NCBI RefSeq assembly: GCF_003003355.1
Contig: NZ_PVTQ01000001.1
Span: 62,001 to 126,000 of the forward strand
DNA: 64,000 nt
Source of the DNA: Donghicola tyrosinivorans
GTDB taxonomy: Bacteria > Pseudomonadota > Alphaproteobacteria > Rhodobacterales > Rhodobacteraceae
Reading direction: 5' to 3'
The notes below the pieces were generated by a model, which worked only from the letters and a program-made list of their open reading frames with translations, searched no databases and was not told where the DNA came from. The position numbers and the translations under genes are program-made. Of the stretch, positions 57,736-64,000 are shown in pieces. Every line of letters begins with the position of its first letter. The first letter of the stretch is position 1.

Positions 57736-58541
57736 GCGTTGGCCTCCTTACGTTGCGCTTCGCCGCCAGCGGTGGCCTGTCCAAAGGTCAAACGCTGCAT
57801 GATGCGATCCAGCACAATTTCCGAGACGCGGGTAAAGCAGAGGTAGAACACCAGAAGCGCGAAGAAGTACCACATGCGCCAATCCCCGTGGGGGTAATCG
57901 GTGAAGCGTGCGGTCTTTGAACCGCCAAGTTCGCGCGCCCAATAGACGATATCCTCGACCCCCAACAGGAACAGCAGGGGGGTGGCCTTGATCAGCACCA
58001 TCCACAGGTTGCCAAGGCCGGGCAGGGCATAGACCCACATCTGCGGCACAAGGATGCGCCAGAAGGTCTGGCGGGGGGTCATGCCATAGGCCTCAGCGGT
58101 TTCAAGCTGCGCACGGGGCACAGCGCGCATGGCACCGAACAGCACGTTCGCGGCAAAGGCGCCGAAAACGATCGCAAAGGTTACCACGGCAAGGACAAAG
58201 CCATAGACCTCATGGATCCATTGTGGGGCCGAGCCGAGGGGCATCTTGGCCTGAGCGCACACTACGAAGTCATTGCCCTGCCGGATCGGTTGGTCCCAGT
58301 CCGAACACAGGGCCTGATGGCGTAGCCATTCGATGCCTTGGTCCAAAGCGATGACGAAGAAGAGGAAGAAGGCGATATCGGGCACACCCCGCACGATGGC
58401 GATGTAGCCTTTGCCAAGCAGGCTGACCGGTAGCACCCGAGAGCGCGCGGCCGAGGCCCCTGCGAACCCGAAGAACAACGCCGTCGGGGCCGTGATTGCC
58501 AAAAGCAAAAGCACGGTCAGGAAAGACAGATAAAAGCCCAT
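57732..58541 (-). CDS. ABC transporter permease, polar amino acid/opine type (HisQ-like)
   Basis: Partner permease of 269 residues, about five spans, EAA loop ETAEAYGMTPRQTFWRILVP. A periplasmic loop of ~40 residues (around CSDWDQPIRQGNDFVVCAQ) with two Cys separates early spans. Paired with the HisM-like subunit by stop-start overlap. Confidence 0.9.
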   Translation of the reverse strand: MGFYLSFLTVLLLLAITAPTALFFGFAGASAARSRVLPVSLLGKGYIAIVRGVPDIAFFLFFVIALDQGIEWLRHQALCSDWDQPIRQGNDFVVCAQAKMPLGSAPQWIHEVYGFVLAVVTFAIVFGAFAANVLFGAMRAVPRAQLETAEAYGMTPRQTFWRILVPQMWVYALPGLGNLWMVLIKATPLLFLLGVEDIVYWARELGGSKTARFTDYPHGDWRMWYFFALLVFYLCFTRVSEIVLDRIMQRLTFGQATAGGEAQRKEANA

Positions 58542-58648
58542 GTGTTTGCCGGTCGTTAGATAACAGGCAAGCCACTGGAATTGGCCAAGTGTGTCGGGGT
58601 CGGTGCAGAAACTGAAAATGACGGGCCTCTTGTCGAGGTCTGGATTTA

Positions 58649-58671
58649 GGTATTTTTGCCAAGATGAAAGG
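58649..58671 (+). repeat. Dispersed GTATTT motif, copy 7
   Basis: GGTATTTTTGCCAAGATGAA plus AGG, running into the hairpin at 58670-58690, between the substrate-binding and permease genes. Confidence 0.55.
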
Positions 58672-58690
58672 AGGGGCGCGGTGCCCCTCC
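58660..58690 (-). terminator. Attenuating terminator after the binding-protein gene
   Basis: GGAGGGGC (58670-58677)/GCCCCTCC (58683-58690) stem; on the minus strand it is followed by TTTCATCTTGG. Lies 13 bases past the binding-protein stop and may lower expression of the permeases relative to the binding protein. Confidence 0.6.
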
Positions 58691-58703
58691 GATCACGTGG
58701 TGC

Positions 58704-59429
58704 TTAGAAGGTTGCCGAGCCGGGCAGCCATTTGGTGATCAGCGCGTTCAGCGAGCCGTCGGCCTTCATGGACTGGATGGCTGCGGTGAACTTGTCTTTC
58801 AGCTCGGTATCCGATTCGCGGATGCCAAGACCGATGCCGCCGCCCAGAAGCACGTCTTCGCCCACGAGCGAGACATCGGCGTTCTCTTCGGCGATGGGCT
58901 CGAGGTAGGCTTTGTCGGCCAGAACCGCGTCGGCTTCGCCGTTGCGGACAGCCGCGACGGTTTCATCGGGGGTTGCGAATTCCACGAGGGTCGCACCGCC
59001 TGCAGCCACGTGGGCGGCCTGGATGGTGCCGGCCTGCGCTGCGATCACGCCGCCTGCGAAGTCCACTTCAGCGCCGTCGAGGGCCAGATAGGCGGACGGA
59101 TCGGGCTGGGTGTAGTTTTCCGAGAAGTCGATGACCTGATCACGCTCTTCGGTGATCGACATGCCTGCGATGATCGCATCGTAGTTGCCCGACACCAGGT
59201 TCGGAATGATCGAGTCCCATTCGTTGGTGACCCATGTGCAGGTAAGTTCAGCGCGCTTGCACAGCTCGTCACCCAGTTCACGCTCGAACCCGTCCACTTC
59301 GCCTTTGTCGTTCAGGAAGTTGTACGGAGGGTAAGCGCCTTCGGTGCCGAGGCGGACAACGTCGCCCGCAGCGAAGGCTGCGGTGGCGGTCATCGCAAGG
59401 ATCGCGCCGGTCGCCAGAAGTTTTTTCAT
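58704..59429 (-). CDS. ABC transporter substrate-binding protein, polar amino acid type
   Basis: Periplasmic binding protein of 241 residues. Signal peptide 1-21 ending TAAFAAG, then the SBP type 3 pattern: RLGTEGAYPPYNFLNDKGEV, FERELGDELCKRAELTC, WDSIIPNLVSGNYDAIIAGM (bilobal hinge) and a Cys pair (46/54 region). Specificity likely Lys/Arg/ornithine or polyamine-like, guided by the downstream ligases. Confidence 0.92.
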   Translation of the reverse strand: MKKLLATGAILAMTATAAFAAGDVVRLGTEGAYPPYNFLNDKGEVDGFERELGDELCKRAELTCTWVTNEWDSIIPNLVSGNYDAIIAGMSITEERDQVIDFSENYTQPDPSAYLALDGAEVDFAGGVIAAQAGTIQAAHVAAGGATLVEFATPDETVAAVRNGEADAVLADKAYLEPIAEENADVSLVGEDVLLGGGIGLGIRESDTELKDKFTAAIQSMKADGSLNALITKWLPGSATF

Positions 59430-59449
59430 TGTAGTCTCCCCATGCTTGG

Positions 59450-60226
59450 TTATGCGGCGGCGGAATGGCTGAGAAACTGCTTCAGCCGCTCTGATTGAGG
59501 GTTCCCGAAGAGATCATCGGGAGCGCCCTGTTCTTCGATCAGGCCTTGATGCAGGAAGACAACGTGGTCCGAGACATCATGGGCCATCTTCATATCATGT
59601 GTGACGATCAGCATCGTGCGGCCCTCATCTGCGAGGGCCTTGATCACGCGCACCACCTCTTGTTCCAGTTCCGGATCAAGGGCCGAGGTGGGTTCGTCGA
59701 AAAGCAGTGCTTCGGGTTCCATGCACAGGGCGCGGGCGATGGCGGCGCGTTGCTGCTGGCCGCCCGAAAGCTGCGCGGGGTAGGCATCGCATTTGTCGCC
59801 GATGCCCACTTTGGTCAGGTACATGCGGGCCTTTTCCTCGACCTCGTCGCGGTCGCGGCCAAGGACGGTGATCGGGGCCTCCATCACGTTTTCCAGAATG
59901 GTCATATGGGCCCAGAGGTTGAACTGCTGGAAGACCATCGACAGGTTCGTGCGGATGCGGATCAGTTGCTTGTGGTCAGCGGGTCGGCGGGCAAGGCCCT
60001 TGCCCTTCCATTTCACCGGCTCGCCTTTGAAGAGGATCTCCCCTTGCTGGCTGTCTTCCAGAAGGTTGGCACAGCGCAGCAGCGTGGATTTGCCAGAGCC
60101 GGACGAGCCGATCAGCGAGATGACGTGACCTTTGCTGGCAGTAATGTCGACGCCCTTGAGAACCTCAAGCTGACCGTACTGTTTGTGAAGGTTGCGAATC
60201 TGGATGACTGGAGTTTCGTCAGGCAC
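59450..60226 (-). CDS. ABC transporter ATPase, polar amino acid type (HisP-like)
   Basis: Cytoplasmic ATPase of 258 residues, GTG start at 60226. Walker [15 protein letters not shown], the long HisP-type insertion (KGEPVKWKGKGLARRPADHK), Q-loop VFQQFNLWAHMT, signature LSGGQQQRAAIARAL, Walker B LLFDEPTSALD and His switch VTHDMKMAHD. First gene of the transport and gamma-glutamylation run that continues leftward to about 52097. Confidence 0.93.
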   Translation of the reverse strand: MPDETPVIQIRNLHKQYGQLEVLKGVDITASKGHVISLIGSSGSGKSTLLRCANLLEDSQQGEILFKGEPVKWKGKGLARRPADHKQLIRIRTNLSMVFQQFNLWAHMTILENVMEAPITVLGRDRDEVEEKARMYLTKVGIGDKCDAYPAQLSGGQQQRAAIARALCMEPEALLFDEPTSALDPELEQEVVRVIKALADEGRTMLIVTHDMKMAHDVSDHVVFLHQGLIEEQGAPDDLFGNPQSERLKQFLSHSAAA

Positions 60227-60374
60227 GGATCACCGGTTTGTTGTTTTTATTTCGGTTGACTGAAACTACGCCTTAACTTTGCGGAAAATGCAACGTCTGG
60301 TCAAAAATTCCTTGGGGGAAGTTTTCCCTTTTGATCAAAAGCGGCGTTTTAAGCGGCGGTGGCGACACGCCTTA

Positions 60375-60815
60375 TTATGTGGCCTGTTCAATCCTTTGGC
60401 GGGCAAGGGCGCTGTCCATGTCGGAGATTCCCAGAAAGCGGGTGACCGTGCGTAACAGCGCGTCTTCGGCATCATCCCGTTGGCCATCTGCCAGCGCCAG
60501 TTCCCATAGGGATTCGATCACGGCGAGGCGCTGTTCGTAGGGGATGGCGGTCTTGATGGCGTTCGTGAATTTCACGGTATCGGGGGCTTCGGCCTCTAGC
60601 GTTTCGGCGTCAGAGCGCAGGCGGGCGGCCTCAAACGGAGACAAGCCGTAGCGGCGGGCTGTAATCCGGTCGATGCGGTCGATCTCGGCCTGCGCGTAGT
60701 CTTCGTCAGCGCGGGCGATGCGGACCAGCAGGGCGGTCAAGGCCAGTCGGGCGTCATCACCCGAAAGCGGATCGGTGGCGGGGGCCGTCAGACGGCGCAG
60801 GAAATCAGCAAACAT
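60375..60815 (-). CDS. TerB-family protein, copy 2
   Basis: A 146-residue helical protein of the TerB/DjlA-like superfamily, with two acidic helix-turn motifs (VRIARADEDYAQAEIDRID and WELALADGQRDDAEDALL) that in the family bind metal. No signal peptide or J domain. Paralogue of the gene immediately upstream; function unknown beyond the historical link of TerB to tellurite resistance, for which no ter operon is seen here. Confidence 0.85.
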   Translation of the reverse strand: MFADFLRRLTAPATDPLSGDDARLALTALLVRIARADEDYAQAEIDRIDRITARRYGLSPFEAARLRSDAETLEAEAPDTVKFTNAIKTAIPYEQRLAVIESLWELALADGQRDDAEDALLRTVTRFLGISDMDSALARQRIEQAT

Positions 60816-60863
60816 ATCCGGACCTTATTGCGGCGCATTGGCAGCGCCAAGTCCTGACATGTC

Positions 60864-61310
60864 TTAGTTGTTCATCATCGCGTGTTCGCGAGCGACCTGC
60901 ATGTCGGCACGGGGCATGCCCAGATGGATCGAAGCCAGTTGCACCAGCTGCACTTTGTTTGCGCGTTGCTTGCCGTCGACCAGAGCCACAGCCCACAGAG
61001 CCTCAAGAATCTCAAGACGGTCGTCGTCGGGCAGGGCGTCGCGAATGACTTCGACCAGATCCGAGGTTTCAGCCTGCGTGGCTTCCAGACGCTCGGCGCG
61101 GGCGCGCAGTTTCATGGCCTGAATGATCGGCAGACCAAAGCGGCGCACCAGTTGGTGGTCGATCATGCGGATCTCTTCGTAGGCGTAGCGGTTGTCCACT
61201 TTGGCGGCGCGGACCAGCAGCGCTGCCAGCGCGGTGGGGGCGTCGATGATGATGGGGGGAACTGCCTGAGGGGCAGAATTTGTGAATAGGGATTTCAGGT
61301 TGTCGAACAT
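60864..61310 (-). CDS. TerB-family protein, copy 1
   Basis: A 148-residue paralogue of the next gene, same strand, 48 bases apart. ATG at 61310 (MFDNLKSLF). Motifs VRAAKVDNRYAYEEIRMID and WAVALVDGKQRANKV parallel those of copy 2, though the acidic residues are partly replaced, so the two probably diverged in function. No membrane segment. Confidence 0.85.
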   Translation of the reverse strand: MFDNLKSLFTNSAPQAVPPIIIDAPTALAALLVRAAKVDNRYAYEEIRMIDHQLVRRFGLPIIQAMKLRARAERLEATQAETSDLVEVIRDALPDDDRLEILEALWAVALVDGKQRANKVQLVQLASIHLGMPRADMQVAREHAMMNN

Positions 61311-61414
61311 TTGGCTGCTCCGTGGCGCTTGGGTCCATTCTAAAGAGTCAAACGCAAAAGCTGCGCCAAAGTTTCGTGATTGCCCAAATATGTGAAGCAA
61401 TTGCAACAAACAGA

Positions 61415-61437
61415 AAGGCACCCGTGATGGGTGCCTT
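61415..61437 (-). terminator. Terminator of pyrG
   Basis: AAGGCACCC/GGGTGCCTT stem with loop ATCAC on the minus strand, followed by TCTGTTT, 28 bases past the pyrG stop. Confidence 0.8.
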
Positions 61438-61465
61438 GCAGGATTTTTACCGATGTCAGGGGCGC

Positions 61466-63109
61466 TTAGACCAGACGCGAGGTCTCTTTCGCGGCGCGGA
61501 CGAAATCGCGGAACAGGGGATGCGGCTCAAAGGGTTTCGACTTCAGTTCCGGGTGGAACTGCACGCCGATGAACCACGGGTGATCCTTCCATTCGACGAT
61601 CTCGGGCAGGCGGCCATCGGGGCTCATGCCCGAGAAGTGCAGGCCGCAGGCCTCAAGCTGGTCACGGTACTTGGTGTCCACCTCATAGCGGTGACGGTGA
61701 CGCTCTTCGATGTGGGTCGCGCCGTAGATTTCGGCAACCTTGCTGCCTTCTTCCAGAACCGCGTTGTAGGCGCCAAGACGCATGGTGCCGCCTTTGTCGT
61801 CCTTTACGCTGCGTTCAACCTTGTGGTTGCCCTGCACCCATTCTTTCAGGTGGTAAACCACGGGGGTGAAACGCTTTTGACCGGCTTCGTGATCGAACTC
61901 TTCCGAGCCTGCGTCGTCCACTTTGGCCACGTTACGGGCGGCTTCGATCACCGCCAGCTGCATGCCAAGGCAGATGCCCAGATAGGGGATCTTGTGCTCA
62001 CGGGCGAACTGCGCCGCTTTGATCTTGCCTTCGGTGCCACGCTCGCCAAAGCCGCCGGGCACGAGGATCGCGTTGTAGCCTTCCAGATGGGGCGCGGGAT
62101 CTTCGCGGTCGAAGATTTCCGAGTTCACCCATTCAACCTTCACCTTCACACGGTTGGCCATGCCACCGTGGGTCAGAGCTTCGGCGATGGATTTATAGGC
62201 GTCTTCCAACTGGACGTATTTGCCCACGATAGCGATTTTGACTTCGCCTTCGGGGTTGTAGATGCGGTCGGCCACATCGTCCCAGCGGGCCAGATCGGGC
62301 TTGGGCGCGGGGTTGATCTGGAAGGCATCCAGAACCGCTTGGTCCAGACCTTCGCGGTGATAGGCCAGAGGCGCCTCATAGATCGATTTGAGATCCTGCG
62401 CGGCGATCACCGAGTCGGGACGCACGTTACAGAACAGCGCCAGCTTTTCACGCTCTTTCGCGGGAATCGGGCCTTCGGAACGGCAGACCAGAATATCGGG
62501 GGCCAGACCGATCGAGCGCAACTCTTTCACGCTGTGCTGGGTCGGTTTTGTTTTCAGCTCGCCCGAGGCTTTGATGTAGGGCAGCAGGGTCAGGTGCATG
62601 AAGATACACTGACCGCGGGGCTTGTCCTGCGCGAACTGGCGGATGGCCTCAAAGAAGGGCAGGCCTTCGATGTCGCCTACGGTGCCGCCGATCTCACATA
62701 GCATGAAGTCAACTTCGTCTTCGCCGATGGAGATAAAGTCTTTGATCTCGTTGGTGACGTGGGGGATGACCTGAATGGTCTTGCCCAGATAGTCGCCGCG
62801 ACGCTCTTTCTCCAGAACGTTCGAGTAGATCCGGCCCGAGCTGACCGAGTCGGTCTTGCGGGCGGCTACGCCGGTGAAACGTTCATAGTGACCAAGATCC
62901 AGGTCGGTTTCCGCGCCGTCGTCGGTCACGAACACTTCGCCGTGTTCAAAGGGCGACATGGTGCCCGGGTCCACGTTCAGGTAGGGGTCCAGCTTGCGCA
63001 ACCGGACCGAAAAGCCACGTGCCTGCAGCAACGCACCCAGCGCCGCAGAGGCAAGACCTTTGCCCAACGAAGACACAACGCCACCAGTGATGAAAATGAA
63101 CCGCGCCAT
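61466..63109 (-). CDS. pyrG: CTP synthase
   Basis: Aminates UTP to CTP with glutamine. ATG at 63109 gives 547 residues. Synthase domain: [20 protein letters not shown] (~6-25), [41 protein letters not shown]; amidotransferase domain: [30 protein letters not shown] with the Cys, and the final [16 protein letters not shown]. Upstream TTG at 63139 is not favoured. Confidence 0.97.
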   Translation of the reverse strand: MARFIFITGGVVSSLGKGLASAALGALLQARGFSVRLRKLDPYLNVDPGTMSPFEHGEVFVTDDGAETDLDLGHYERFTGVAARKTDSVSSGRIYSNVLEKERRGDYLGKTIQVIPHVTNEIKDFISIGEDEVDFMLCEIGGTVGDIEGLPFFEAIRQFAQDKPRGQCIFMHLTLLPYIKASGELKTKPTQHSVKELRSIGLAPDILVCRSEGPIPAKEREKLALFCNVRPDSVIAAQDLKSIYEAPLAYHREGLDQAVLDAFQINPAPKPDLARWDDVADRIYNPEGEVKIAIVGKYVQLEDAYKSIAEALTHGGMANRVKVKVEWVNSEIFDREDPAPHLEGYNAILVPGGFGERGTEGKIKAAQFAREHKIPYLGICLGMQLAVIEAARNVAKVDDAGSEEFDHEAGQKRFTPVVYHLKEWVQGNHKVERSVKDDKGGTMRLGAYNAVLEEGSKVAEIYGATHIEERHRHRYEVDTKYRDQLEACGLHFSGMSPDGRLPEIVEWKDHPWFIGVQFHPELKSKPFEPHPLFRDFVRAAKETSRLV

Positions 63110-63215
63110 TCGGTCTGCGCTCCCGTGATGTTCCGCCAAAAAGCAATGCCCGTGCGATCCCGAAGAATCGCAGCATCACGGGGTTTGAGCTTTAGCGGAT
63201 TCGCAAAAATTTAGC

Positions 63216-63247
63216 AACCGGACCGCAAGATGCTGTTGGGTCCGGTT
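63216..63247 (-). terminator. Terminator of secG
   Basis: AACCGGACC (63239-63247 complement) pairs perfectly with GGTCCGGTT (63216-63224 complement) around a 14-base loop; on the minus strand GCTAAATTTTTG follows. Confidence 0.75.
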
Positions 63248-63271
63248 AGCTATCGTCTAACGGTTGTATTT

Positions 63272-63625
63272 TTAGTTGGCCGAGGGGGTCAGCGGCGCAT
63301 CCGAGGTCACCGGCGGCAGCAGATCGCTACCTGCGGGTGCGTCAGCGGCGGGCGCTTCGGTGGGCTGTACGCCAAGACGGTCCAGAACCGATGCATCGCC
63401 AGAATTGCTTGCTGCGATAACGGTCAGCGCGATCGAGGTGATGATGAACGCGATTGCCAGACCCCAAGTCACTTTGGCCAGTGCGGTTGCTGCCGCGCGG
63501 CCGGACATAACGCCGCCACCGCCGCCGCCCATACCAAGGCCACCGCCCTCGGAACGCTGCATAAGAACGACTCCGATCAGCGATAGCGCGAGCAGGAGAT
63601 GGACGATGAGAACGACGTTTTCCAT
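63272..63625 (-). CDS. secG: Preprotein translocase subunit SecG
   Basis: Small membrane subunit of SecYEG, 117 residues. Two spans (VVLIVHLLLALSLIGVVLM and LAIAFIITSIALTVIAA) around the Gly-rich SEGGGLGMGGGGGGVMSGR loop that marks SecG, then an Ala/Pro/Thr-rich tail usual in alphaproteobacteria. ATG at 63625. Confidence 0.95.
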   Translation of the reverse strand: MENVVLIVHLLLALSLIGVVLMQRSEGGGLGMGGGGGGVMSGRAAATALAKVTWGLAIAFIITSIALTVIAASNSGDASVLDRLGVQPTEAPAADAPAGSDLLPPVTSDAPLTPSAN

Positions 63626-63851
63626 GACGGACCTGATTACAACCCTCTGTGTTGTCCGCCCGTGTAGGCAAATTTGCCGCAAGGGGCAAGGCATGCGTCC
63701 CTACCTTTTCGGGAATCCGCCGAATTGCGGTGCATTTTGTCCTTACGGGTCGTGCGGCGAAGGGGCAGGGGGGCGAAATAGTGGTTTCACCCGTCGGCAC
63801 ACATCGCTATAGGAAGCACGGTTTGAAGATCTGACAAATAGGGGATCCCTT

Positions 63852-64000
63852 ATGGCCAACGTTGTAGTTGTCGGCGCCCAGTGGGGCGATGAAGGCAAAG
63901 GCAAGATCGTGGACTGGCTGTCCGAGCGGGCAGATGTCGTCGCACGTTTTCAGGGTGGCCATAATGCGGGCCACACTCTTGTGATCGACAGCAAGGTTTA
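63852..64000 (+). CDS. purA: Adenylosuccinate synthetase, N-terminal part
   Basis: First 49 codons of purA, cut by the window end. [18 protein letters not shown] carries the GDEGKGK P-loop-like GTP/IMP site, followed by [11 protein letters not shown]. Makes adenylosuccinate from IMP, aspartate and GTP. Divergent from secG. Confidence 0.95.
   Translation, partial: MANVVVVGAQWGDEGKGKIVDWLSERADVVARFQGGHNAGHTLVIDSKV

Overview
The window looks like chromosomal DNA of a marine-type alphaproteobacterium of the order Rhodobacterales (roseobacter/Rhodobacteraceae group). The evidence is G+C-rich coding DNA, a PccR/ScfR-type propionyl-CoA regulator beside pccB, a class I phaZ-phaC-phasin-phaR cluster, HdaA next to ppk/ppx, short ProS, DUF6497/DUF2937/DUF4174 proteins, and the gene order pyrG-secG-purA. 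No rRNA, tRNA, CRISPR array, transposase or integrase gene was found. Most of the window is ordinary, densely packed core genome.

Layout. 1-11.4 kb: propionyl-CoA to methylmalonyl/succinyl-CoA module (pccR, pccB, pccA, scpA) with a Bcr/CflA efflux gene between pccR and pccB and several small uncharacterised or lipoprotein genes between pccB and pccA. 11.4-19.2 kb: a GNAT acetyltransferase, a TerB-DnaJ protein and an EEP phosphodiesterase, then on the minus strand AI-2E-type permease, hdaA, ppk1 and ppx. 19.4-23.3 kb: proS, DUF2937, lolC/E and lolD. 23.3-24.6 kb: an A+T-rich islet with a possible structured RNA, an 11-bp tandem repeat and one unknown membrane/coiled-coil gene fused by stop-start overlap to parE. 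24.6-36.6 kb: parE, a small DMT/SMR transporter, ppk2, DUF1007 plus NicO metal transporter, MATE pump, aatA, an XRE regulator, sdhE, a MarR-like regulator with strong operators, gloA, thyA-folA and a cold-shock gene.

36.8-40.7 kb: an ArsC-like protein and a complete four-gene bufferin-type operon (precursor peptide, DUF692 MNIO enzyme, DUF2063 partner, DoxX membrane protein), the most interesting biosynthetic system here, followed by an ABM monooxygenase and a P-loop kinase. 40.8-43.7 kb: thrS and an alpha/beta hydrolase. 43.7-44.5 kb: a 779-base A+T-rich gap with clustered DnaA-box-like sequences. 44.5-49.7 kb: an alpha/beta-fold protein that has lost its catalytic Ser and His, then phaZ, phaC, phaP and phaR with two exact PhaR-type operators in front of the phasin. 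49.7-60.2 kb: a LysR regulator, a DegT-type aminotransferase, and a long minus-strand run joining a polar amino acid/polyamine ABC importer to gamma-glutamylation enzymes (two PuuA-like, one PuuB-like, one class I amidotransferase). 60.4-64 kb: tandem TerB proteins, pyrG, secG and the start of purA.

Carbon storage is the common thread: propionyl-CoA assimilation, polyhydroxyalkanoate synthesis and mobilisation, and three polyphosphate enzymes (ppk1, ppx, ppk2) share the window. A short motif (GTATTT..CAAGATGAAG-like), often next to a hairpin, recurs at least seven times between genes and is not explained by any gene.
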